37,726 nucleotides of DNA, taken from assembly GCA_019247515.1 (NCBI GenBank), contig JAFAOS010000016.1, positions 1 through 37,726 on the forward strand, read 5' to 3'. The position numbers and the translations under genes were made by a program. Positions 14,698 to 21,981 of the stretch are shown here, in pieces. This DNA is from Chloroflexota bacterium. Lineage in GTDB: Bacteria > Chloroflexota > UBA6077 > CF-72. Each line of letters opens with the position of its first letter. Position 1 is the stretch's first letter. Under the pieces are notes generated by a model. That model had not been told where the DNA came from. It saw nothing but the letters and a program-made list of their open reading frames with translations, and did not search any database.

Positions 14698-16050
14698 TTG
14701 CCCGTCTTTGAGTCGCCTGAGCTGAGGGTGGCTCTCGGCCTGGGCGACCAGGAGTTGGAACAGCGTTTCCTACCCGCGCTCGAAGCCCTGGACGACGTGG
14801 CCATCGTGGCGCAATGCTTGGCCGCCGATCAATTGCTCGAGCTGGTGAGCGCGCGTCAGGTGGATGCTCTCGTGGTCGCCTGGAGCTTGCATCGCTTGAC
14901 CGACGCGTTGCTGGACGAGCTCGACCGGCCGGATGTGACGCTGGTCCTGCTGGTTGCCGATCCAACCGAGGAGCGCTGGCGGCGGAGAGCAGGTCCGGTC
15001 CTGACAACCGACGCTGAACCTGACAGTGTGTATCGGGCGATACTCGCCGGGCGGCCTGGTGTGCGGTCCAGCACCCGACCGCCCGCCGCGCCGGAGCCGG
15101 TGGATCGCAAACCGGTGGACCGTCCCGACCACCAGCTCGGCGGAATCATCGCGGTTGCCGGCGGTGCTGGCAGCCCGGGTCGCACGACGCTGTCGATCAA
15201 CCTGGCGACCGCCCTGGGTGCGGCGGCCGCAACGGTGCTGGTGGAGCTGGACCTGTGCGCCCCGGCGGCGGCTGCCTATCTGGATGCCGACCCGAGTCGT
15301 AACGTCTGCACGCTCGCGCACGCGGTTCGTGACGACCCGCGGCGCTGGGGTGCGGCGCTCGCCGAAGAGCTGCAACCACTTGATTCGAGCGCGACACGCG
15401 CGCTCGTGCTGTGCGGTCCGCCGAAACGCGAGATGCGCACCAGCCTGGGTCCCGCTCTCGTGGAGCGTTTGCTCGACGAGCTGGCGCAACGCTTCCAGTG
15501 GGTGATTCTCGACATTGGTCCGGACCTGATGGGCCTCGAGGTTGCGCCGGCCACCCACCGCGCCGGCCTGGCGCGCGCCGACCGAATCCTCCTGGTCAGC
15601 GCCGCCGATTTCGTCGCTTTGTGGCATACCCGCACCGCGCTCGATCAGCTCGAGCACTTGCTTGGGCTCGAGCGCCGCCGCGTGAATCTGGTCCTGAACC
15701 GGCACGACGCGCGGTTCCATCACTCGCGTCAGGAAGTGGAGTGGCACCTTGGCGCACCGGTCGCGTCGATAATCCCGTTTGATCACGCCGGACTGCAGCG
15801 CGCAGTTGCCGAGCAGCGTCCAGCTGTGCTGGACCCCCGCAGCCGCGCCGGTCGAGCGATGCTCGTGCTCGCCGAAGGTATCCATGACGGCAAGTTGCGG
15901 CTGCAGGTGCCTGGTTCGGCTCGAGCGCGCGCCAGCTGGTGGCGGCGTCTGGTCCGCCGCCAACCGGCGCGTGTGATTACCCGACCGGTGCTGCGCGTCG
16001 ACCGCCAGCGTTCTGGCAGGATGACGGGCGGTCGGAGTAAGGCATGGTAG
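14698..16050 (+). CDS. tadZ: TadZ/CpaE-like MinD-family ATPase
   Basis: A 450-residue protein with a receiver-like N-terminal domain (1-118), a Pro/Arg linker, a MinD/ParA-like ATPase domain (about 147-385) and a basic C-terminus. It probably places the pilus machine at the membrane. The deviant Walker A reads GGAGSPGRTT (155-164): Arg162 stands where most P-loops have the Lys before Thr. The Walker A' strand is LVELDL with Asp185, and the Walker B-like strand is WVILDIGPD. The Arg form is familiar from some Tad-linked homologues, so it may be fixed rather than damaged. TTG 14698 with GTGAGG 10 nt upstream is the likely start. It overlaps the cpaF start by 7 nt. Confidence 0.82.
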   Translation: MPVFESPELRVALGLGDQELEQRFLPALEALDDVAIVAQCLAADQLLELVSARQVDALVVAWSLHRLTDALLDELDRPDVTLVLLVADPTEERWRRRAGPVLTTDAEPDSVYRAILAGRPGVRSSTRPPAAPEPVDRKPVDRPDHQLGGIIAVAGGAGSPGRTTLSINLATALGAAAATVLVELDLCAPAAAAYLDADPSRNVCTLAHAVRDDPRRWGAALAEELQPLDSSATRALVLCGPPKREMRTSLGPALVERLLDELAQRFQWVILDIGPDLMGLEVAPATHRAGLARADRILLVSAADFVALWHTRTALDQLEHLLGLERRRVNLVLNRHDARFHHSRQEVEWHLGAPVASIIPFDHAGLQRAVAEQRPAVLDPRSRAGRAMLVLAEGIHDGKLRLQVPGSARARASWWRRLVRRQPARVITRPVLRVDRQRSGRMTGGRSKAW

Positions 16051-17366
16051 CGGCCGCCGAACCATCGATCGCAGCGCTGCATGCCAGCGATCGTGCAGCG
16101 GAGCGCCTGATTCGTGAGCGAGTCGCCGAGGCCGTGAGCCGCTCTCTGGGGGATGGTCGCCTCCTCGCACCGGGCACGCAAGAGGAGGAGCGCGTTCGCG
16201 CGATCATCGACGAAGAGGTGGCCGCCCACGAGCGCCGCGCGGTCACGACCAATACGCCGCTACTGCTCGATGCGGATGCTGTGCGTCGGCGGCTGTTCGA
16301 TTCTGTATTTGGTCTGGGTATCCTGCAGCCCCTGCTGGCAGACCCGCGCGTGGAAGAGATCATCGTCAACGGACCGCTGCGTGTTTTCACGATCCGCGAC
16401 GGACGCAAGGCGCAGGTACACGGCGTCTATTTCGAAAATGACGACGAGCTGCGTCAGCTGGTCAAGCGCATCGTCAGCAGCGCTGGCCGGCGGCTGGACG
16501 AGGCTTCGCCAATGGTCGACGTCCGCCTCCAGGACGGTTCACGCCTGAATGCCGTCATAACCCCGGCCAGCACGCGATGGACTTCGGTCACCATCCGTAA
16601 ATTCGTTCTGCGTGCGCATTCGCTCGATCAGCTGGTGGAGCTCGGCGCGTTGAGCAGCGCGGCCGCGGAATTTCTGGACGCGGCTGTCCAGGCCGGTGTG
16701 AACATCCTGGTCAGCGGTCCGACTGGCTCGGGCAAGACCACGCTCCTCAACGCGCTGGGAGCCTCCATCGTGGAGCTGGACGAGCGCGTGGTCACGGTCG
16801 AGGAGGTCCCCGAGCTGATGCTCGATCGGCGCCTGCCGGACTGCGTTGCGCTGCAAGTGCGCAACAAGAATGTGGAAGGCATCGGCGAAATTACCATCCG
16901 TGATCTCGTGCGCAACGCCCTGCGGATGCGACCCACACGCATCATCGTCGGCGAGGTTCGCGGCGCCGAGGCGCTGGACATGTTGCTGGCCATGAACACC
17001 GGCCACGAGGGGTCGCTGACGACCATCCACGGCAACTCACCACGCGACGCGCTCGACCGCCTGGCGACGCTGGCGATGATGGCCGGCGAACGCCTGGCAA
17101 GCGAAGAACTGGTACGCATGGTCTCACGCACGATCGAGCTTGTCGTCCAGTTGCGAGTCACCGCGCGCACGGGACAACGGCGAGTGGCGAGCATTTTTGA
17201 GGTGACCGGCGTCGACAGCGGAATCATCACTGGACACGAGATTTTTGGGCTCGACCACGGGCGACTGATGTGGAAGGGCCGTCCGCCGCGCTGTATGGAC
17301 AAGATGGCCGCCCACGGTATCGAGTACGCGCTGCCGGTCGGAGTTTCGGCGGAGGGACTCGCGTGA
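16044..17366 (+). CDS. cpaF: CpaF/TadA secretion ATPase (VirB11-PilT superfamily)
   Basis: A 440-residue hexameric ATPase that powers Flp pilus assembly. The N-terminal domain (about 70-190) is followed by Walker A GPTGSGKT (225-232), an Asp-box-like TVEEVPEL, the Walker B region RIIVGEVRGAEALDML and the His-box region TGHEGSLTTIHGNS. All catalytic elements look intact. It is the only VirB11-superfamily ATPase in the window, and the type IV secretion module at 25.6-34.6 kb has none of its own, so sharing is conceivable (inference). Its stop codon lies inside the first copy of heptamer array D. Confidence 0.95.
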   Translation: MVAAAEPSIAALHASDRAAERLIRERVAEAVSRSLGDGRLLAPGTQEEERVRAIIDEEVAAHERRAVTTNTPLLLDADAVRRRLFDSVFGLGILQPLLADPRVEEIIVNGPLRVFTIRDGRKAQVHGVYFENDDELRQLVKRIVSSAGRRLDEASPMVDVRLQDGSRLNAVITPASTRWTSVTIRKFVLRAHSLDQLVELGALSSAAAEFLDAAVQAGVNILVSGPTGSGKTTLLNALGASIVELDERVVTVEEVPELMLDRRLPDCVALQVRNKNVEGIGEITIRDLVRNALRMRPTRIIVGEVRGAEALDMLLAMNTGHEGSLTTIHGNSPRDALDRLATLAMMAGERLASEELVRMVSRTIELVVQLRVTARTGQRRVASIFEVTGVDSGIITGHEIFGLDHGRLMWKGRPPRCMDKMAAHGIEYALPVGVSAEGLA

Positions 17367-17499
17367 CGCTTCTCTCGTGCGCGTGTGACGCTTGTGCCCG
17401 CAAAACGACGTTTTTGGCTGCCGTGTGACGCTTTTTCCTCGGCGTGTGACGCTTTTTGCTCGCCACGTGACGCTGCGTGTGACGCCTGCTAGGGACAAT
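17363..17499 (+). promoter_or_regulatory. Heptamer array D and promoter of the tadBC-flp-tadE operon
   Basis: GTGACGC begins at 17363, 17385, 17425, 17446, 17467 and 17479, with a degenerate copy (ACGACGT) at 17405. Intervals are 22, 20, 20, 21, 21 and 12 bp, so nearly all copies lie on one face of the helix. The last copy ends at 17485, exactly 8 bp before GACAAT (17494-17499). Several copies are extended to GTGTGACGCTTTTT. The leader then carries GAGGTG at 17518-17523. Confidence 0.75.
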
Positions 17500-17528
17500 C
17501 GATTCATCGCTCACACCGAGGTGCTGTC

Positions 17529-18389
17529 CTGATTCCGCTGTTCCTGTCGCTGGCGTTGGCCAGTGGCGTCTATCTGACATTCGATGGGCTGGTGCGGCCG
17601 CGCGTCAGCCGTCTACCACGTGAGCGCGCCCGCGCCGCGCGCGAGTTTCTGGTACGTGCTGGCCTGCGAGACGTGACGCTGCGCGATTTCGTCCTGTTCT
17701 CGGTCGTTTCCGGTCTGCTCGCGGGTGGCGTGGCGCAGCTGGCGCTCGGGTGGATTGCGGTCAGCGTCCTTGGCGGACTGATTGGACTGCTCGGTCCGTA
17801 CGCGTACTACATTCGGCGGCACGATCAGCGTCGCTCCGCGATTCAAGAAGCGCTGATCGAAGCCATCGAACAGCTCCGCGATGCGATTCGTACCGGACTC
17901 TCTGTCCAGGACGCACTCGGCGGGCTGGCGCGCACCGGACCGGAGGTGTTGCGCGGCGAGTTTGGCACGCTGAGCCGTGACGCACGTCTGCTCGGGTTTG
18001 AGGAAGCGCTGGTGGCCATGCGCGACCGGCTGGCCGACCCGGTGTTCGACGTGGTCGCCTGTGCGCTGTCCATCAACGATCGACTGGGTGGCCGGTTGGT
18101 CAGTCAGGTGCTGGATCGTCTGGCGGAGTCCACGCGCGCCCAGTTGCGCGTCGAGCAGGAGGTCCGCGCCCACCAGGGCCGCACGGTGCTCTCGGCGCGC
18201 ATCGTCGCCGCCGCGCCGCTGGTTGCTCTGATTGGCCTGCGAGCGACGAACCCGCGCTATCTGGATATCTTCAGCAGCGTCGTCGGTCAGGCGGTGCTGA
18301 TCGGCTGCGCGGGCAGCGTTGCGCTGGGGTACGCCGCGATGCTGTATCTGACACGCTTGCCCGGCCAGCGGAGGGTGCTGGTCCGATGA
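17529..18389 (+). CDS. tadB: TadB-like inner-membrane platform protein (T2SSF family)
   Basis: A type II secretion F-domain protein that with TadC forms the pilus platform under the CpaF ATPase. Hydrophobic segments lie at the N-terminus, near the middle (two close together) and at the C-terminus. The T2SSF domain covers roughly IQEALIEAIEQLRDAIRTGL to the end. The start is unusual. The hydrophobic N-terminus (LIPLFLSLALASGVYL) begins upstream of the first standard start, TTG 17556. The GAGGTG site fits best with CTG 17529 or ATT 17532. I placed it at 17529; with TTG 17556 the first membrane helix would be cut. The stop overlaps the tadC start (ATGA). Confidence 0.85.
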   Translation: MIPLFLSLALASGVYLTFDGLVRPRVSRLPRERARAAREFLVRAGLRDVTLRDFVLFSVVSGLLAGGVAQLALGWIAVSVLGGLIGLLGPYAYYIRRHDQRRSAIQEALIEAIEQLRDAIRTGLSVQDALGGLARTGPEVLRGEFGTLSRDARLLGFEEALVAMRDRLADPVFDVVACALSINDRLGGRLVSQVLDRLAESTRAQLRVEQEVRAHQGRTVLSARIVAAAPLVALIGLRATNPRYLDIFSSVVGQAVLIGCAGSVALGYAAMLYLTRLPGQRRVLVR

Positions 18390-19384
18390 GGCTGCTGGCG
18401 CTCGCGAACGGGCTCAGCCTGACAGCGCTCGACGCTCGTGTCGTCGTTTTGCCGCTGCTGCTCGGCGGCGGCCTGTACCTGATCCTGACCGCGCTGCCGC
18501 TCGGCCGGCCGAAACGCGACCTCGGGGAACGCTTGCGTCGGCTGGATGTGGACGAGCGCGTCCGTACAGCCGAGCTCGATCGGCAGACCCGCCGCCAACT
18601 GTTCACGTCTCGGCTGCTGGAGAACATGCTGCGTCCCATTGTTGAGGACGCCGGTCGTGGGCTGCGGAGCGTCCTTGTGCGCCTGGGGCTGGGTGGCGGC
18701 CGCGAGCTGGAGATGCGCTTGACTGTCATCCGCCCCGGCGTAGATGTCGCGCAGTTCATGGGCGAAAAGGTGGCGGGCGGCGTGATTGTCGCGGCGATGT
18801 TTCCGCTCATGAATTTGTTGCGCCTCACGCCTTTCGGCGCGTGGCCCGTGTGGCTGTGGCTGGTCGGGTTCGGCTTCGGTTTCGTGCTGCCAGACTGGGA
18901 TCTGGATCGCCGCGCGGCTCGCCAGCGAGGTCTGGTCCTGATGGAGCTGCCCACCATTCTTGACATGCTGACACTGGCGACTTCCGCCGGGATGGCCCTC
19001 GAGCAGGCACTGGAGGAGGTTGCGCGTCAGAGCGAAGGAGTCGTCGCACGCGAGCTGCGCGTCGCCACGCGCGAGCTGGCGCTCGGCCAACGCCACAATC
19101 TGCCGGATGCGCTGGCTGGTCTGGCGCAGCGGCTGGGCACGCCCGAGGTCAATCACATCCTTGGACGGATGAGTGCCGCGTACGAACAGGGCCTGCCGCT
19201 CGGCCAGACGCTGCCCGCCCAGGCTCAGGCGCTGCGCGAACGACAACGCCTGCACGTGGTCGAGGAAGGCGGCAAGACTGCCGTGCGCATGCTGTTGCCG
19301 GTCGCGCTGCTCATATTGCCGGCGCTGTTCGTCGTCGTCTTGCTGCCCGCCGCGGCCGAGCTGACCCGACTTGGAGGTATTTGA
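18386..19384 (+). CDS. tadC: TadC-like inner-membrane platform protein (T2SSF family)
   Basis: 332 residues, the second F-domain protein of the Tad platform. Membrane helices lie near residues 20-38, 128-145 and 151-170 and at the C-terminus (LLPVALLILPALFVVVLL). The cytoplasmic T2SSF domain starts at about MELPTILDMLTLATSAGMAL. It is translationally coupled to tadB by an ATGA overlap and followed by the pilin gene. Confidence 0.88.
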   Translation: MRLLALANGLSLTALDARVVVLPLLLGGGLYLILTALPLGRPKRDLGERLRRLDVDERVRTAELDRQTRRQLFTSRLLENMLRPIVEDAGRGLRSVLVRLGLGGGRELEMRLTVIRPGVDVAQFMGEKVAGGVIVAAMFPLMNLLRLTPFGAWPVWLWLVGFGFGFVLPDWDLDRRAARQRGLVLMELPTILDMLTLATSAGMALEQALEEVARQSEGVVARELRVATRELALGQRHNLPDALAGLAQRLGTPEVNHILGRMSAAYEQGLPLGQTLPAQAQALRERQRLHVVEEGGKTAVRMLLPVALLILPALFVVVLLPAAAELTRLGGI

Positions 19385-19404
19385 GACAAGTGTCCGAACA
19401 AGCG

Positions 19405-19430
19405 GCCTCGAACGAGGCACGAAGGGAGTC
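19405..19430 (+). promoter_or_regulatory. Hairpin and strong ribosome-binding site before flp
   Basis: GCCTCG-AA-CGAGGC (19405-19418) directly precedes GAAGGGAG. The 13 nt CACGAAGGGAGTC (19418-19430) recur unchanged before the VirB2-like pilin gene at 28825-28837. Confidence 0.55.
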
Positions 19431-19432
19431 CT

Positions 19433-19669
19433 ATGCGACTGATTGAGCGGAGTTGGTGGCGTGTTGGATGCGCACGGATGCAGCTGGAGCAGCACGTCTG
19501 GACGGCTACTGCCCGCGTGGCGGGTCAGTCGACGGTTGAGTACGCGCTGGTAGGTGCGCTGGTCGTGATAGCCGCGGCGGGAGCGATGACACTCCTCGGC
19601 GGCGAAGTCACAACCGTCTTCAGCCGCATTACGACCACGCTTTCGGGGGCGGCGCCCGCCGGCCACTGA
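19433..19669 (+). CDS. flp: Flp-type type IVb pilin
   Basis: A 78-residue major-pilin candidate. A basic leader of about 31 residues ends in a prepilin site, G followed by QSTVEYALVGALVVIAA. Glu5 of the mature form and the Tyr next to it are the Flp hallmarks. The mature protein would be about 45 residues: one hydrophobic helix and a short tail. It needs a TadV/CpaA-type prepilin peptidase, which is not encoded in the window. ATG 19433 has a very strong AAGGGAG site. Confidence 0.9.
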   Translation: MRLIERSWWRVGCARMQLEQHVWTATARVAGQSTVEYALVGALVVIAAAGAMTLLGGEVTTVFSRITTTLSGAAPAGH

Positions 19670-19684
19670 GTCCTCGTCGCACCT

Positions 19685-20080
19685 ATGCTGTCGGATCGCA
19701 CGCGACCCTGCGTCGCGCAGGCGCTGGTTGAGTTCGCCCTCGCGCTGCCTCTGGTCATCAGTTTGACCCTGGGCGCGCTGCAGTTGGTGCTCTACGCCCA
19801 CGCTCGTGACGTGGCGGTCAGCGCGGTGCAGGAGGCCGCGCGGCTGTCGGCAGAGGACGGCCGGGGTCTGGACGACGGCTACGCGCGCGCCCGCGCACTG
19901 GTGACCGCCGGGCTCGGATCGAGCCTCGACCCGCTGGCAATCAGCGGCAGTATGGATGCGGAGGTGGTGCGCGTGCGCATCGATGCTGGCCTGCGCCCAA
20001 TTGTGCCGATTGGCGCGCCACTGCCCATCCAGGCCGAGGCCTATGTCGCCCGCGAGCGGTTCCGGCCCGGTGGACACTGA
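19685..20080 (+). CDS. tadE: TadE-like pseudopilin
   Basis: A 131-residue minor pilin with the motif AQALVEFALALPLVISL at residues 11-27, giving an N-terminal membrane helix, and a small extracellular domain. TadE proteins are processed by the same peptidase as Flp and are needed for pilus formation. It sits directly after flp and before a second, much larger TadE-domain gene. Confidence 0.85.
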   Translation: MLSDRTRPCVAQALVEFALALPLVISLTLGALQLVLYAHARDVAVSAVQEAARLSAEDGRGLDDGYARARALVTAGLGSSLDPLAISGSMDAEVVRVRIDAGLRPIVPIGAPLPIQAEAYVARERFRPGGH

Positions 20081-20089
20081 GCCACAAAG

Positions 20090-21469
20090 ATGACCACGCG
20101 CGTATTCGACCTCCAACACCAGCTGGATATGTCAGTGCCCACGCCGGCGGACCGCCGCTCGACACGCACGGCCGGACTCAAGGGCTGTGGGCTGGCGGCA
20201 ATTCTGGTCGTCCCGGTCGCTGGCGCGGGTGAGGCGCCCACCGGCTGGTTGTTTGCAGGGCTGACCGCCCTCGCGGTCATGGGCATCGCCGCGCGGTGGC
20301 CGCGCATCAGGTGGGGGTGGCTGGCGCTGCTGACCGGCGGGGCTGGCCTGGCAGTGCCGCGTGGCCCATGGGGCAGTGTTGGCCCACCGCTGTTCGTCGG
20401 CACGCTGCTGTGTGTCATCCTCTGGGTCGCCCAGCGTACAAATGCACGCCGCGACAGCCGACCCGAACGCGGTTCACGCGAACGCGCCGCGCGGGTCATG
20501 GTGGGCTTCTCGGGTGAGCGCCACGTCGGACGTGTGCTCGCCAGCGAGCTGCCCCAGGAATACGCGCTGATCAACGGACTGAAGCTGCCGCGGGGCGCGG
20601 GCGACATCGATCACCTGGTCGTCGGACCCAGTGGTGTCTTTCTGCTGGAAACCAAGACGATGGCCGGGCAGGTCGTCTGTGCGCCGGATGGCACCTGGCA
20701 CCGCACGCGAGTGGGCCGCGGCGGCACACCGTACACCGCGTACATCGGTGATCCCGCGGCACAGGTCCAGCGCAATATCTTCGCGGTCCGACAGGCTCTG
20801 CGGCGACGTCTGCCGGAGCTCGTCCGAGGCACGCCATTCTGGATCGAGGGACTGGTGGTCTTTCCGCATCCGAAAACAGAGCTCCACACCGAGACCAGCC
20901 GCGTGCCAGCGGTGCCGCTGGCCGAAACCACCTTTCGCATCTGCACACACGCGCCTCGGCGCAGACTCCAGCCCGCCGAGGTCGAGGCGGTAGTGAGAGC
21001 CCTCCTCGCCGAGGCGCAGCCCGGGCTTGCTACGCCGGCGCGCCAATCGGCGCAGGCGCTGGTCGAGCTCGCGGTGCTGCTCCCGGTGGTGCTAGTTCTG
21101 GTCTTTGGAGCCATCGGCGTCAGTCGCTACGTGCAGACGCGGGCCGCGGTGGTCGCGGTGGCACACGAAGCCGCGCGCGCTGGCGCCCTCGCAAGCAGCC
21201 CGTCGGAGGCGGTCGACCGCATGCGCCAGCGGTCCGCTCTGGTCGCTCCCGGGCTTGGATTGGATGCGCGCCGGATGGTCTTGGGCTGGGATCTTACCCG
21301 CTTTGGCAGCCGGCCGGGTCAGGTTGAAGCGACGGTCCAATACCCGGTCGACTACGCTGACCTGCCACTGGTTGGCGAGCTGTTGTCGACCAGCGTGCGA
21401 GCCGAGCACATCGAATCGGTGGATCCCTTCCGCAGTGGAGTGGCCGCCCAGCCAGGCCGGGGTGGGTGA
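20090..21469 (+). CDS. Fusion of membrane helices, NERD nuclease-related domain and TadE pilin domain
   Basis: One uninterrupted 459-residue frame joins two normally separate families. Residues about 33-115 hold three to four hydrophobic segments. Residues about 140-260 are a NERD domain: GERHVGRVL, then GDIDHLVVGPSGVFLLETK with Asp172, Glu187 and Lys189 in the expected nuclease-like positions. Residues 319-450 are a TadE domain starting AQALVELAVLLPVVLVL, with a second membrane helix there. NERD is believed to be a nuclease-like fold in DNA-processing and uptake contexts. The fusion suggests a minor pilin carrying a DNA-acting domain, but topology would decide on which side NERD lies. The start could be ATG 20090 or ATG 20129. 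The stop overlaps the next start (TGATG). Confidence 0.8.
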   Translation: MTTRVFDLQHQLDMSVPTPADRRSTRTAGLKGCGLAAILVVPVAGAGEAPTGWLFAGLTALAVMGIAARWPRIRWGWLALLTGGAGLAVPRGPWGSVGPPLFVGTLLCVILWVAQRTNARRDSRPERGSRERAARVMVGFSGERHVGRVLASELPQEYALINGLKLPRGAGDIDHLVVGPSGVFLLETKTMAGQVVCAPDGTWHRTRVGRGGTPYTAYIGDPAAQVQRNIFAVRQALRRRLPELVRGTPFWIEGLVVFPHPKTELHTETSRVPAVPLAETTFRICTHAPRRRLQPAEVEAVVRALLAEAQPGLATPARQSAQALVELAVLLPVVLVLVFGAIGVSRYVQTRAAVVAVAHEAARAGALASSPSEAVDRMRQRSALVAPGLGLDARRMVLGWDLTRFGSRPGQVEATVQYPVDYADLPLVGELLSTSVRAEHIESVDPFRSGVAAQPGRGG

Positions 21470-21936
21470 TGCAGGGGAAGCTGTTCTCGTGCCGAGGCCG
21501 AGCGCAGGCACTTGTGTGGCTGACGCTAGCCATGCCTCTGTTTGTCTCGGTCGCTGGTCTTGCCATCGATGGCGGGGTCCTGCTGGATGAGCGCCGCGAA
21601 TTGCAAAGCATCGTCGATGGCGCCGCACGCTCGGGTGCCACGCAGCTGGATATGGCGCGTCTGCGTACGAGCGGCGGTTCTGATGTACAGCTCGATCCCA
21701 CGCTTGCGTCACAGTCTTCACACGCGTACGCCAACCAGGCTCTCGCCGCCAGCGGTAGCGATTGGCGCACGCCGCCGCACGTGCAAGTCGAAGTTGGCAG
21801 TCGACGGGTGCACGTGCTGATTCAGGCGCAACTGGCGACGGCTTTCTTGCGGATCGCGTCGATCGACCAGGTTCCGGTCGAGGCCGAAGCCTTTGCAGAC
21901 GTCCAGTACGGCATTCACGACGGCGGCGGTCACTGA
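21469..21936 (+). CDS. TadG-like pilus-associated protein
   Basis: A short (155-residue) protein with the TadE/G pattern AQALVWLTLAMPLFVSVAG followed by AIDGGVLLDERRELQSIVDGAA, typical of the N-terminal Tad domain of TadG. Trp replaces the Glu found in TadE and Flp. Full TadG proteins carry a C-terminal von Willebrand domain; here it is absent, so this is a minimal form. ATG 21469 overlaps the stop of the NERD-TadE gene; GTG 21466 is the alternative. Confidence 0.78.
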   Translation: MQGKLFSCRGRAQALVWLTLAMPLFVSVAGLAIDGGVLLDERRELQSIVDGAARSGATQLDMARLRTSGGSDVQLDPTLASQSSHAYANQALAASGSDWRTPPHVQVEVGSRRVHVLIQAQLATAFLRIASIDQVPVEAEAFADVQYGIHDGGGH

Positions 21937-21981
21937 TTCGACCCGCCATTTCCTGATTCAGGCACACACGGGGGGTTTTTG

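Noticed and set aside
17363-17486. CRISPR-like repeats
   Set aside because: The repeated unit is only 7-14 bp, spacers are 5-15 bp and uneven, and no cas genes are present.
18287-20119. 610-codon minus-strand frame
   Set aside because: It is antisense to tadB, tadC, flp and tadE; rich in Gln/Arg/His with no domain.
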